NCBI RefSeq assembly: GCF_037137075.1
Contig: NZ_JBBBNV010000030.1
Coordinates: forward strand, 1-50,240
Source of the DNA: JBBBNV01 sp037137075
Lineage (GTDB): Bacteria; Bacillota; Bacilli; Paenibacillales; NBRC-103111
DNA length: 50,240 bases
Direction of reading: 5' to 3'
Part shown: positions 1 to 8,334 of the stretch, in pieces
Layout: each line of letters begins with the position of its first letter
Position numbering within the stretch: position 1 is the first letter of the stretch
Position numbers and translations under genes: made by a program
The notes under the pieces: model-generated
Seen by the model: the letters and a program-made list of their open reading frames with translations, nothing else
Databases searched by the model: none
What the model was told of the DNA's origin: nothing

Positions 1-70
1 AGATAGGTTCGGGGTGGAAGCGCGGTAACGTGTGGAGCTGACGAATACTAATCGGTCGAGGGCTTATCCA
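1..70 (+). rRNA. 23S ribosomal RNA, 3' end (partial)
   Basis: The first ~70 bases match the conserved 3' end of 23S rRNA, including the stretch GACGAATACTAATCGGTCGA just before the terminal stem. The gene continues off the left edge. No 5S gene lies between this end and the first tRNA at 173. AGATAC at about 70-75 and GTATCT at about 112-117 could pair as part of a processing stem. The exact mature 3' end is approximate. Confidence 0.93.
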
Positions 71-172
71 AGATACATCAGCTAACCAAACATGGATGGA
101 TGGAACGTTTCGTATCTAGTTTTCAGGGAGGAATCCCTTGAAACTTCATTAATATCCGCAATTGTGACACAT

Positions 173-263
173 GGAGAGATACCCAAGTGGCTCAAGGGGA
201 CCCTCTGCTAAGGGGTTAGACTGCGTAAGTGGTGCGAGGGTTCGAATCCCTCTCTCTCCGCCA
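173..263 (+). tRNA. tRNA-Ser (anticodon GCU)
   Basis: Acceptor GGAGAGA (173-179) pairs with TCTCTCC (253-259); the anticodon loop reads CTGCTAA (GCT). The long variable arm is typical of tRNA-Ser, the T-loop is GGTTCGAATCC, and CCA is encoded at 261-263. First tRNA of the cluster behind the 23S gene. Confidence 0.97.
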
Positions 264-285
264 CAAGCACAATTGCAATTACCAT

Positions 286-362
286 GGCGGCATAGCTCAG
301 CTGGCTAGAGCGTACGGTTCATACCCGTGAGGTCGGGGGTTCGATCCCCTCTGCCGCTACCA
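286..362 (+). tRNA. tRNA-Met (anticodon CAU), elongator type
   Basis: Acceptor GGCGGCA (286-292) pairs with TGCCGCT (352-358), with encoded CCA at 360-362. The anticodon loop reads TTCATAC. Pairing at the first acceptor position and the resemblance to the Bacillus elongator tRNA-Met argue against an initiator; Ile2 with a modified C34 is less likely. Confidence 0.95.
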
Positions 363-366
363 TGAT

Positions 367-442
367 GGAGGCTTAGCTCAGCCGGGAGAGCATCTGCCTT
401 ACAAGCAGAGGGTCGGGGGTTCGATCCCCTCAGCCTCCACCA
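367..442 (+). tRNA. tRNA-Val (anticodon UAC)
   Basis: Acceptor GGAGGCT pairs with AGCCTCC (432-438), with encoded CCA at 440-442. The anticodon loop is CTTACAA (TAC), and D and T arms are canonical. It starts 4 nt after tRNA-Met, so the two are co-transcribed. Confidence 0.97.
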
Positions 443-471
443 TTTAATAAAAGAAAGAACTCATTCAATAT

Positions 472-548
472 GGAACTGTGGTGTAGAGGCCTAACATGCC
501 TGCCTGTCACGCAGGAGACCGCGGGTTCGAATCCCGTCAGTTCCGCCA
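472..548 (+). tRNA. tRNA-Asp (anticodon GUC)
   Basis: Acceptor GGAACTG pairs with CAGTTCC ending at 544, with encoded CCA at 546-548. The anticodon loop is CTGTCAC (GTC) and the T-loop GGTTCGAATCC is canonical. Confidence 0.97.
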
Positions 549-575
549 TCTTTCTTTTTTTTTTGTTCTTTTCCT

Positions 576-648
<73 letters not shown>

Positions 649-656
649 TGTTATAT

Positions 657-742
657 GGAGGCTTAGCGAAGTGGCCAAACGCAGCAGACTGTAAATCTGT
701 TCTCTGACGAGTTCGGTGGTTCGAATCCATCAGCCTCCACCA
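657..742 (+). tRNA. tRNA-Tyr (anticodon GUA)
   Basis: Acceptor GGAGGCT pairs with AGCCTCC, with encoded CCA at 740-742. The anticodon loop is CTGTAAA (GTA). The long variable arm (86 nt in total) is typical of bacterial tRNA-Tyr. Confidence 0.96.
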
Positions 743-750
743 TTGTTTAT

Positions 751-823
751 GAGCCATTAGCTCAGTTGGTAGAGCACCTGACTTTTAATCAGGGTGTCGT
801 AGGTTCGAGTCCTACATGGCTCA
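751..823 (+). tRNA. tRNA-Lys (anticodon UUU)
   Basis: Acceptor GAGCCAT (751-757) pairs with ATGGCTC (816-822), discriminator A823. The anticodon loop is CTTTTAA (TTT). The bases after the discriminator are TCA, so CCA is not encoded. Last tRNA of the cluster, followed directly by a strong terminator. Confidence 0.96.
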
Positions 824-829
824 TCAACG

Positions 830-873
830 AAAAGCAGCACCAGCGGAATATTCCGCTGGTGCTGCTTTTTTTT
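830..873 (+). terminator. Terminator of the rRNA/tRNA cluster
   Basis: A near-perfect palindrome, AAGCAGCACCAGCGGAAT with its complement ATTCCGCTGGTGCTGCTT, is followed by a run of T to 873. This is a strong intrinsic terminator 7 nt after tRNA-Lys. Confidence 0.95.
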
Positions 874-891
874 GGTACGCCCGGCAATTGG

Positions 892-1140
892 GTACGCCCA
901 GCATGGGCGTCATCTCTAGGGTGAAAGTCCCGAACGGGGGCTGGCGAACGCCTACCGTTAGCCAAGAGGAAGGGTGTCCATCGCGAGATGGAATCTGAAG
1001 GAAGCTGGAGGCAAATGCACGAGCCAAGGTACACGAACGGAGAGTTGAGGCAAGACTCACTGGAGGAGTCGCCACAACCTGACGAAATCCGTGTTCGTCG
1101 AGAGGGAGCTTTGTAGACTCCAGTGGCTGCGTGCAGAAAG
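892..1140 (+). mobile_element. Group II intron, 5' fragment (domain I), no RT
   Basis: The start GTACGCCCAGCATGGGCGTC, then CTCTAGGGTGAAAGTCCCGA and GGAATCTGAAGGAAGC-TGGAGGCAAA, matches the conserved 5' part of bacterial group II introns (domain I). No reverse-transcriptase ORF and no domain V/VI follow: the tagO gene starts about 150 bp later. The element is therefore a truncated remnant. It lies just after the tRNA-cluster terminator. A second copy of the first bases (GGTACGCCC) lies at 874-882, 17 bp upstream of the copy at 891-899. The 3' limit is my estimate. Confidence 0.75.
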
Positions 1141-1294
1141 ATGACGTTCATCTGAGGCTGGCAGAATGTGCGTATCGAATTTTTTTAGAAGAGGATTTAC
1201 TGCTTTTAGAATGGCTGCCCCGTGAAGAGGGAATCCTATTCCATGACAATCAGGGATTCAATTCCCTTGAGAATGTAAGAAAGGGGGAAGAGCT
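1141..1294. other. Leader between intron fragment and tagO
   Basis: No gene is supported here. GAATCC near 1231-1236 and GGATTC near 1254-1259 can pair. AAGGGGGAAG at 1281-1290 is the ribosome binding site for the TTG start at 1295. I cannot point to a convincing promoter. Confidence 0.5.
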
Positions 1295-2242
1295 TTGCTG
1301 TATGCTGCGGCACTGGTGTCGGCGTTCGGATTTGTCTATGTTTTGGTTCCCATTATTACGAGGCTGGCGGTTTCCTTGAGCTTTGTGGATCAGCCTAATG
1401 CCCGGAAAATTCATTCGCGTCCGATTCCGCTCATGGGGGGACTAGCTATTTTTATCGGCTGCGCGGTGACGGTTTTACTCTTTCATGGAACTTCGCGGGT
1501 TGGTATGGTGTTAGTACTGGGTGGCTCGCTGTTAGTCATGACGGGACTTTTGGATGATTGGTTTAAAACGAAAAAAAGGGAGTTTCCTGTTTGGCCGCGG
1601 ATATTGATATATACACTCGCTTCCATGATTCCCGCGGCTTTTGGAATTCGAGTTGAGGGGATTACGGATTGGTCCGGTGGGGGGATGCTGTTGTTTCCCG
1701 TCTGGTTCAGCTGGCTCGCTACAATGCTCTGGGTGTTCGCATTAACGAATATGGTTAATTTTATTGATGGCCTGGACGGTTTGGCTACCGGAATTGCAAC
1801 GATATCTTCTTTTACTTTGCTGGCTACTGCTCTAATTAAAGGCCAACCGGACAGTGCCGTGCTGGCTGCGATTTTGGCCGGGGCTTGTGCGGCTTTTCTG
1901 TTGTATAATTTTTATCCGGCCAAAGTGTTTATGGGGGATGCCGGAGCGATTTTTATCGGATACAGCCTTGCGGTTCTTGCGGTGGACGGGGCGTTTAAAA
2001 GCGCGACGCTCGTTTCATTATTTGTACCGGTGCTTGCCTTGGGCGTACCGATTATGGATACAGTTGTTGTATTTACACGGCGGGCTCTTAAAAGACAGGG
2101 GCTTCATCGGGCGGATAAGCTTCATACGCATCATAGCCTGATGCAGTGGGGGCTGACGCAAACACAAACGGTGTCGTTTTTATATTTGATTGGCGCCTTC
2201 TTCTCCTTGTTGTCTCTTGTTATTTTGTTAGCATTTACCTAA
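1295..2242 (+). CDS. tagO: Undecaprenyl-P GlcNAc-1-P transferase (TagO/WecA type)
   Basis: A 315-residue polytopic membrane enzyme of the MraY/WecA family. Such enzymes move a sugar-1-phosphate from UDP-GlcNAc to undecaprenyl phosphate, the first step of teichoic acid or other surface polymer assembly. Visible marks: many hydrophobic segments; DQPNARKIHSRPIPLMGG near residue 32; the Asp pair in GLLDDW; NMVNFIDGLDGLATG with catalytic-loop Asp residues; FMGDAGA; and a C-terminal HTHHSLMQWG, the His-rich loop of the TagO/WecA branch rather than MraY. TTG is chosen as start because AAGGGGGAAG sits at 1281-1290 and the next Met would cut into the first membrane helix. No partner gene adjoins it. 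The exact sugar is inferred. Confidence 0.88.
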   Translation: MLYAAALVSAFGFVYVLVPIITRLAVSLSFVDQPNARKIHSRPIPLMGGLAIFIGCAVTVLLFHGTSRVGMVLVLGGSLLVMTGLLDDWFKTKKREFPVWPRILIYTLASMIPAAFGIRVEGITDWSGGGMLLFPVWFSWLATMLWVFALTNMVNFIDGLDGLATGIATISSFTLLATALIKGQPDSAVLAAILAGACAAFLLYNFYPAKVFMGDAGAIFIGYSLAVLAVDGAFKSATLVSLFVPVLALGVPIMDTVVVFTRRALKRQGLHRADKLHTHHSLMQWGLTQTQTVSFLYLIGAFFSLLSLVILLAFT

Positions 2243-2398
2243 AAGGGAGGGCTAGGAGATTTGGCTGTGCTGCCATCAGAATCCTAGTATAGGAATGTTT
2301 TTTGCAATGATTGTGGCCTCCTGCCATGGTAAGCTTAAGCTTGTCGAGCAAACTTTTGCTAACTCTGACAACTTAGACTATCTCAGGAGGGAACAAGA

Positions 2399-3247
2399 GT
2401 GAAACGAATGATTGGACGCACATTTCTCATGTCGGCAGTACTTGCCGCTGCATTGACTGGTACTATTGCAGGCTCGGCCTATGCCGCTAATGATGATATG
2501 GATGCGGCATCACTGGCCCGTAAACTGGTAGGACAAGAATACACCGGATATGGGACATCGCCAAGCAACGGTTTCGATGCAGCCGGGCTGACATACTACA
2601 TATTTGATCAGCTGGGGTATACGATTCCCAAAAGCCTGGATGATCAATACGGAGTAAACAAACCGCTGGTCAGCACAATTTCGGATATCAAAGCAGGAGA
2701 TGTGCTGTTCTTCGGAAGCAAGAGCAACCCGACCTACTCCGGCATCGCGGCAGGAAACGGTGAGATGGTTCTCGCCTCCAAATCCAGCAATGAGGTAATT
2801 AAGACCAAAATTAACGATTACAAGGATAGCTTTATTGGCGGCCGACGTATTTTGTCCAGCAACGATCAGCTCCGCGTTCAGCTTGTGCTTGAGGCCCGCA
2901 AATATTTGGGAACCCCTTACGATTTCGGCGCTAAATATGGACAAACGAAGACATTTGACTGTTCTTCTTTTATGAAGACGATTTTTGCAGCCTATGACAT
3001 TAAGCTCCCCCGTGTGTCCAGAGATCAGGCGAAGGAAGGAAGCTATGTCAGCAAAAGCAATCTTAAGGTTGGCGACCTGGTGTTCTTTACAACGCCGGAT
3101 TCGGGGAGCAGGATTGGACATGTAGGGCTGTATGTTGGCGATGGCCAAATGATTCATACGTATGGCGAGGGCGGCGTTAAATATACAAGCATCAGCAAGG
3201 AATGGTGGAAGGATCATTATGTGACCGCCCGCCGTGTCATTAAGTAG
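2399..3247 (+). CDS. Secreted NlpC/P60 endopeptidase with degenerate first domain
   Basis: A 282-residue exported protein with a signal peptide (MKRMIGRTFLMSAVLAAALT..., cleavage likely after AYA at about 29). It has two tandem NlpC/P60 folds. The second (about 155-282) has the full cysteine-peptidase set: Cys188 in FDCSSF, His241 in IGHVGLYVG and His253 in MIHTYG. It should cut gamma-D-Glu/diamino-acid bonds in peptidoglycan stem peptides. The first (about 35-150) keeps the layout (KAGDVLFFG) but has Ala61 for the Cys and Ser114 for the first His, so it is probably non-catalytic. GTG start with AGGAGGG at 2385-2391. A 14-bp unit covering the last codons and stop is tandemly repeated just downstream. 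Confidence 0.9.
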   Translation: MKRMIGRTFLMSAVLAAALTGTIAGSAYAANDDMDAASLARKLVGQEYTGYGTSPSNGFDAAGLTYYIFDQLGYTIPKSLDDQYGVNKPLVSTISDIKAGDVLFFGSKSNPTYSGIAAGNGEMVLASKSSNEVIKTKINDYKDSFIGGRRILSSNDQLRVQLVLEARKYLGTPYDFGAKYGQTKTFDCSSFMKTIFAAYDIKLPRVSRDQAKEGSYVSKSNLKVGDLVFFTTPDSGSRIGHVGLYVGDGQMIHTYGEGGVKYTSISKEWWKDHYVTARRVIK

Positions 3248-3274
3248 GTGTCATTAAGTAGCATGATTAAGTAG
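3234..3274 (+). repeat. Tandem 14-bp repeat over the nlpC stop codon
   Basis: GTGTCATTAAGTAG at 3234-3247 is repeated exactly at 3248-3261, and a third diverged copy (GCATGATTAAGTAG) ends at 3274. The first copy holds the last residues and stop of the NlpC/P60 gene. This looks like replication slippage. Confidence 0.85.
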
Positions 3275-3563
3275 GTCAACGGTTTAAGGTCGCTCGGAAG
3301 GAATGCGGCTGGGCCGCGGGAAAGCATTGTTGGTGCAGCGGCGGTATCCGCTGCTTCAGAACGTATCGTGCTGCGATCGGCTCTGGATCAGGAATATTTA
3401 CTCGGGAAGAGCCAAAACGTCCCTCCGCATGGAAGACAGTGATAGAGTGAACCGGAAGCCAGGTTGACAGAAAGCTGGGATTCACGTTATTATTCCCAGC
3501 CTAGAAATTGTCCTACAGCAATAACTAACAGCATGTATTATTAATGATGTGTATGAGATACCA
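3275..3563. other. Intergenic stretch, no gene seen
   Basis: No ORF here has a convincing ribosome binding site or a family motif. The stretch ends at an intrinsic terminator that probably serves the NlpC/P60 transcript. Confidence 0.5.
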
Positions 3564-3592
3564 AGACCCGGTCACCCATCGACCGGGTTTTT
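3564..3592 (+). terminator. Intrinsic terminator before the PucR-type regulator
   Basis: ACCCGGTC (3566-3573) pairs with GACCGGGT (3581-3588) around a 7-nt loop and is followed by TTTTT. It excludes the upstream in-frame GTG at 3549 as start of the next gene. Confidence 0.8.
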
Positions 3593-3653
3593 ACTTTTGT
3601 CGAAAATAAAGTATCATGGAAGGATACCAATGGGTAGAGCGGAGGCGGACAGA

Positions 3654-4763
3654 ATGAACTGGGACAGGATGAAATCTCAATTGGAAAACGCGCTGCACAA
3701 ACAGGTGAGACCGCTTACTATGCCGCAATCCGATTGGAAACGGCTTAGCGAAGCGGAGGGAACGGAGCAGGAAACGGCATTTACAGTGCTTCGTGAGGAT
3801 GAAAGATTGTTCTTGTTGAATATAGAAGGAATCTATATCCATTGCTTAGCCTCTGCCGCGGCCGGATGGACGGAGAGCGAGATTGGCTTAATGAAGCTGC
3901 TTCTTCAATCGTGGCGGGGAGAGGAGCCCAAGGTTGGCCTACCCGCCTCCGAGGATGAGCGCAAGGCGGTTTATATTCGCAATTGGATTGAGCAGCAGCT
4001 TGCGCAGGGAATGACAAGCGGAGAGATGCCGGAAACACTTTCTAATCAGATGTCCTTATACATTTCCAAAATCCCGCTTCTATTATATGGGGATTTCTCG
4101 GATCAGCGAAAGGTCTCGTATCAGGAGCTGAAGAAGCTGCTGGCCTCTTTTTTCGATTCGGATATCGTTCTCATCCCGTTAAAGGAAAAGGAATGGCTCT
4201 TATTATGCTCTGAGCAGATGATCCGCGACAGCTTCAGCAGCGATCGTACGACCGAGGAAGAGACGATGGAGGAAGTGCTGGAATCGATCGCTTCCGGATT
4301 GTATGAGATGATGGGCAGCGAAGGGATTGGAGAATGCCACCTTGCGGTCGGATATCCGATTGTGCCGGCACAATCTTTGTTGTCTATGGTAATTCAGCTG
4401 AGAGAGACGGTTCTACTGGGCCGTAAATTTCATTTGGGAAGCCACGTGCACCTGCCATGGATGCTGCATTTGGAACGTATATTAATTCCGCTTGCCGAAG
4501 CGGACAAGACCCGGTTTGTAGAAAGTGTGTTTAAAGGCGTGGATCACGTGCTCGATACGGAAACAATTACAACGCTTGAATATTTCTTCGAGCTGGATTG
4601 TAATGTGAGTGAAACGGCAAAGCGCCTATATATTCACCGCAACACGCTGTTGTACAGGCTTGACAAGTTCAAGCAGGAGACGGGACTGGATGTCCGCACG
4701 TTTCGTCATGCGGTTTTAGTGAATATTGCCCTGCTATTGTACAAAGTCACGAAAAGGCAGTAA
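3654..4763 (+). CDS. PucR/CdaR-type transcriptional regulator
   Basis: A 369-residue protein with a PucR-type helix-turn-helix at its C-terminus: the segment from DTETITTLEYFFELDCNVSE through AKRLYIHRNTLLYRLDKF is the hallmark of CdaR/PucR regulators. The long N-terminal part shows no motif I can name; in the family it is a sensing or GGDEF-like module. ATG 3654 has GGAGG at 3641-3645 with 8-nt spacing. ATG 3630 with GGAAGGA is an alternative that adds 8 residues. It lies just upstream of the multi-sugar ATPase gene, so a role in sugar-uptake control is possible but is inference. Confidence 0.78.
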   Translation: MNWDRMKSQLENALHKQVRPLTMPQSDWKRLSEAEGTEQETAFTVLREDERLFLLNIEGIYIHCLASAAAGWTESEIGLMKLLLQSWRGEEPKVGLPASEDERKAVYIRNWIEQQLAQGMTSGEMPETLSNQMSLYISKIPLLLYGDFSDQRKVSYQELKKLLASFFDSDIVLIPLKEKEWLLLCSEQMIRDSFSSDRTTEEETMEEVLESIASGLYEMMGSEGIGECHLAVGYPIVPAQSLLSMVIQLRETVLLGRKFHLGSHVHLPWMLHLERILIPLAEADKTRFVESVFKGVDHVLDTETITTLEYFFELDCNVSETAKRLYIHRNTLLYRLDKFKQETGLDVRTFRHAVLVNIALLLYKVTKRQ

Positions 4764-4852
4764 TTTTTTTGTACGGATTGTGCATAGTCACCAAACCCGG
4801 TATTGGGTTAATATAAGACTATAAATTAAAGCTCTTTGAGGGGGAACTACTC

Positions 4853-5974
4853 ATGGCAAGTGTACGTTTGAACCACGTAGTCAAGAAATATCCGGGCGCA
4901 TCTGAAGCGACTGTTAAAGATTTTCATCTGGACATCAAGGATAAAGAATTTCTTGTTCTGGTCGGCGCATCCGGCTGTGGTAAATCAACTACACTGCGGA
5001 TGATTGCAGGTCTTGAAGAAATCACGGAAGGTGAACTGTACATCGGCGACCGTCTTGTGAACGATGTAGCACCGAAAGATCGCGATATTGCCATGGTATT
5101 CCAATCCTACGCATTGTACCCGCACATGAACGTATATCAAAACATGGCGTTTGGTTTGAAACTGCGTAAATTTAAAAAAGCTGACATCGAAAAACGTGTT
5201 CGCGAAGCTGCGAAAATTCTTGATATTGAGCATTTGCTCGACCGTAAACCGAAAGCACTGTCCGGTGGTCAGCGTCAACGTGTTGCCTTGGGCCGCGCTA
5301 TCGTCCGTGAACCGCAAGTGTTCCTGATGGACGAACCGCTCTCCAACTTGGATGCTAAATTGCGTGTACACATGCGTGCTGAAATCAGCAAGCTGCACAA
5401 ACGTTTGGGTACAACAATTATTTACGTAACGCATGACCAAACCGAAGCTATTACCATGGGCGACCGTATCGTCGTTATGGAAAAAGGAATCATTCAACAA
5501 GCCGCAACGCCAGAGGAAATCTATAACTTCCCGAAAAATATGTTCGTCGCAGGCTTTATCGGTTCCCCGGCTATGAACTTCATTCATGGTCAACTGTCGG
5601 AGCAAAACGGTAACGTTCGTTTCAAAGCAAGCGGCGTAGATGTTGCTGTTGCTGCAGGTAAAGCGACTTTGCTTCGCGAAAAGGGCTATATTGGCAAAGA
5701 AATCGTACTCGGTATTCGTCCGGAAGATATTCATGATGAGCCGGTATTCCTGGAAGGCTCCCCGGATACTATCGTATCGGCAAACATTGAGGTTGCTGAA
5801 AACCTTGGCCATGAAATGTTCCTCTACATCAACGGTCTTGGCACGGGTACAGTGATTGCTCGTGTTGACAGCCGTGCAGGCTTCAAGGAAGGCCAAACTG
5901 CGAAACTTGCATTTGACTTGAACAAGGTTCAATTCTTCGATAAAACAACGGAAGAAAACATTTTGTTAAGCTAG
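4853..5974 (+). CDS. ugpC: Multi-sugar ABC transporter ATPase (UgpC/MsmX family)
   Basis: A 373-residue ATP-binding subunit of the CUT1 carbohydrate-importer class. Walker A is GASGCGKST at about 38-46, then Q-loop VFQSYALYPH, ABC signature LSGGQRQR, Walker B VFLMDEPLSNLD and the H-loop His in YVTHDQ. The C-terminal third is the OB-type (TOBE) domain with GIRPEDI. No permease or binding-protein gene adjoins it, which fits the MsmX style of one ATPase shared by several importers. ATG 4853 follows GAGGGGGA. Codon use favours codons of highly expressed genes (many CGT and AAA). A terminator follows. Confidence 0.93.
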   Translation: MASVRLNHVVKKYPGASEATVKDFHLDIKDKEFLVLVGASGCGKSTTLRMIAGLEEITEGELYIGDRLVNDVAPKDRDIAMVFQSYALYPHMNVYQNMAFGLKLRKFKKADIEKRVREAAKILDIEHLLDRKPKALSGGQRQRVALGRAIVREPQVFLMDEPLSNLDAKLRVHMRAEISKLHKRLGTTIIYVTHDQTEAITMGDRIVVMEKGIIQQAATPEEIYNFPKNMFVAGFIGSPAMNFIHGQLSEQNGNVRFKASGVDVAVAAGKATLLREKGYIGKEIVLGIRPEDIHDEPVFLEGSPDTIVSANIEVAENLGHEMFLYINGLGTGTVIARVDSRAGFKEGQTAKLAFDLNKVQFFDKTTEENILLS

Positions 5975-5992
5975 TATTTTCTTGAATACCCC

Positions 5993-6022
5993 AAGGCCAG
6001 CTGATAAAGCTGGCCTTTTTTT
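5993..6022 (+). terminator. Intrinsic terminator of ugpC
   Basis: AAGGCCAGCT pairs with AGCTGGCCTT around GATAA, followed by a T run, 18 nt after the ugpC stop. Confidence 0.92.
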
Positions 6023-6345
6023 CTGACCGCATGCATGTGCCCGCTGCAATCGAATGTGTCGTATTGCGCGGTATTTTCGGATACTGGAACAGGTTACTTT
6101 TGTTGGGGCCGTCCGGTTATGAAGTATAGGAAGGATAGACGATAGGATTGACGGTTGATTTGTGAAAGTAATTGCTTTAGGATGAGTAAAGAACAGTCAT
6201 TTATTGGACTACATAAGAACTGGGTAGCGCTGCAATCATGAGAGGTTCTTATTTAGCTGCCAGACAGTTTGTTTTCCTTTAAGGGTGACGAAGAAGAGTC
6301 TCCTGGCGAGGCATATGGGGAATATGAGGGCAAAGGAGCAGGAAA
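6023..6345. other. Intergenic region upstream of hprK
   Basis: About 320 bp without a supportable ORF. AAGAAC near 6208 and GTTCTT near 6245 could form a long-range stem. The last bases carry AAAGGAG, the hprK ribosome binding site. I could not settle on a promoter. Confidence 0.45.
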
Positions 6346-7284
6346 ATGCCGAGAAAACCAAGAGTCGCGGATTTGGTAGCATATTTTAAACTGGAAGTGG
6401 TATGTGGAGAAGAAGGGTTAAATCGCAACATTACGGTTGCCGATTTGTACCGCCCTGGACTGGAGATGGCCGGTTACTTCGCTTATCACCCGCGTGAGCG
6501 GATACATATTTTGGGCCGAACGGAGCTTACGTTCTTTGAAACCTTGTCGGCTGAGGATAAGCGGGCCCGAATGAGCGTATTATGTGATCCTGCTACGCCT
6601 TGCATTGTCGTGTCTCGCGGGCTGACGGTACCAAATGAGTTAATTGAAGAAGCTAACCGGGATGGAGTGCCGGTATTGCGTACTCAACTGGCTACCACGA
6701 TTCTGCAAAGCCGCTTGACTGGTTTTCTCGAAGACAAGCTAGCGCCTACGACGACCATTCACGGTGTTCTGGTTGAGATTTACGGTGTCGGCATTCTGAT
6801 TACCGGCGGCAGCGGCATCGGGAAAAGCGAGACCGCTCTGGAGCTTGTGAAGCGGGGGCACCGTCTGATTGCCGATGATGCTGTGGAAATTCGGCAGACG
6901 GCGGATAATCAGCTGTATGGAAATGCGCCGGAGCTGATTAAGCATTTGCTCGAAATTCGCGGCGTGGGCATTATTAATGTCATGACGCTGTTCGGTGCGG
7001 GAGCTGTGCGGAGCTCGAAACGAATTACGGTTGTTGTGAAGCTGGAAACCTGGCAGCAGGATCGGGAGTACGATCGGCTTGGCTTGGATGAAGAGCTGAC
7101 CCGGATTATCGACACTGATTTGCCGCTTGTCACGATACCTGTTCGACCGGGGCGAAATCTCGCAGTCATTATTGAAGTCGCGGCGATGAACTACCGCTTG
7201 AAGCGGATGGGCTATAATGCGGCGCTTCAATTTACGAACAAGCTGACGGAGTCGCTCTCAGGAGATTTGGACGATTACGAATAA
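6346..7284 (+). CDS. hprK: HPr kinase/phosphorylase
   Basis: A 312-residue bifunctional sensor enzyme that phosphorylates or dephosphorylates Ser46 of HPr and Crh according to ATP, Pi and fructose-1,6-bisphosphate, driving CcpA-dependent catabolite control. Visible: His139 in TIHG; the P-loop GGSGIGKS at 154-161; the Asp pair in LIADDAVEI (177-178); and the family signature EIRGVGIINVMTLFGAGAVR at 203-222. Length matches the family (about 310). ATG 6346 follows AAAGGAG. First gene of hprK-lgt-ppaX-yvoF, as in Bacillus. Its likely substrate (the HPr/Crh protein at 26.6 kb) is in the same window. Confidence 0.97.
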   Translation: MPRKPRVADLVAYFKLEVVCGEEGLNRNITVADLYRPGLEMAGYFAYHPRERIHILGRTELTFFETLSAEDKRARMSVLCDPATPCIVVSRGLTVPNELIEEANRDGVPVLRTQLATTILQSRLTGFLEDKLAPTTTIHGVLVEIYGVGILITGGSGIGKSETALELVKRGHRLIADDAVEIRQTADNQLYGNAPELIKHLLEIRGVGIINVMTLFGAGAVRSSKRITVVVKLETWQQDREYDRLGLDEELTRIIDTDLPLVTIPVRPGRNLAVIIEVAAMNYRLKRMGYNAALQFTNKLTESLSGDLDDYE

Positions 7285-7334
7285 ATATGCGGCGCATTCG
7301 CTGTGAATAACGATCTGAAAGGAGTCTGCTAGGC

Positions 7335-8324
7335 ATGCAAACTGCGCTCGATCCGATTGCGTTTACGCTCGGACCGCTTACAGTACATTGGTATGGAATT
7401 ATATTGGGGACAGCGGCGCTGGTGGGCCTGTTCCTGGCTGTACGTGAGGGAGGCCGTTTTGGAATTAGCCCCGACTTTTTTATGGATTTGGTTCTGATTG
7501 GTGTTCCTTCCGCGATTATAGGCGCGCGGCTTTATTATGTTGCTTTCAAATGGGAAGATTACCAGGATAACTTGCTGGAGATTTTTAAAATATGGCACGG
7601 TGGTATCGCGATATATGGCGCTTTGATTGGCGCGATTATCGCCGCGGTCATTTATACCCGTATTAAAGGGTACAGCTTCTGGCGTATTGCGGATATTTGC
7701 GCACCGGGCCTTATCGTAGGCCAGATGATTGGCCGCTGGGGCAACTTTATGAATCAGGAAGCGTATGGCGGACCGGTGGAAGAGTCTTTTTTGCGTAATT
7801 CATTGCATCTGCCTGATTTTATTGTGAATCAAATGTTTATTCAAGGAGAGTACCATCATCCTGCTTTCCTGTATGAGTCGGTATGGAATTTAGCCGGACT
7901 GCTGCTGTTGTTTTGGCTGCGCCGCCGTCCGTTCTTGCGGGCAGGAGAGCTGTTCTTCAGCTATTTCATCTGGTATTCAATCGGGCGCTTCTTTATTGAA
8001 GGGCTTCGCACCGACAGTCTTGCTTTTATCGCGCCGGAGTGGCTTTCTACACTGATGCATGGGCTGTGGTCGCCGATGCTGCTGGTGTTCGAGGCGGGAG
8101 AGCTTGACCCTGGGTATGGAAACGTCCGTATCTCGCAGCTGCTGGCGCTGCTGATTGTCATCGGTGTATTGTGCTGGCTGGTGTATCGCAGGGAGAAGGG
8201 CTGGGCCGATGCTCGCTACAGCGATCCTGTCCTCTCCTCGAAGAAGCCCGCTCAAGAACAATCCGGTTCCGACGATCACAACAGCAAGCCGAATGCGATG
8301 AATTTGTCCGAGAAAACAGAATAA
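7335..8324 (+). CDS. lgt: Prolipoprotein diacylglyceryl transferase
   Basis: A 329-residue membrane enzyme that attaches diacylglycerol from phosphatidylglycerol to the lipobox cysteine of prolipoproteins. About seven hydrophobic segments are visible. The signature GQMIGRWGNFMNQEAYGG (129-146) includes the essential Arg134, and WHGGI (His88) matches the conserved active-site His. The hydrophilic C-terminal tail after about 290 (RREKGWADARY...) is longer than in many Lgt proteins. ATG start 50 nt after hprK with AAAGGAG. Part of the hprK operon. Confidence 0.97.
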   Translation: MQTALDPIAFTLGPLTVHWYGIILGTAALVGLFLAVREGGRFGISPDFFMDLVLIGVPSAIIGARLYYVAFKWEDYQDNLLEIFKIWHGGIAIYGALIGAIIAAVIYTRIKGYSFWRIADICAPGLIVGQMIGRWGNFMNQEAYGGPVEESFLRNSLHLPDFIVNQMFIQGEYHHPAFLYESVWNLAGLLLLFWLRRRPFLRAGELFFSYFIWYSIGRFFIEGLRTDSLAFIAPEWLSTLMHGLWSPMLLVFEAGELDPGYGNVRISQLLALLIVIGVLCWLVYRREKGWADARYSDPVLSSKKPAQEQSGSDDHNSKPNAMNLSEKTE

Positions 8325-8334
8325 ACGAATCCAA

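Noticed and set aside
2510..3217. A 235-codon minus-strand frame opposite the NlpC/P60 gene
   Set aside because: Shadow of a real gene; no start signals or motifs.
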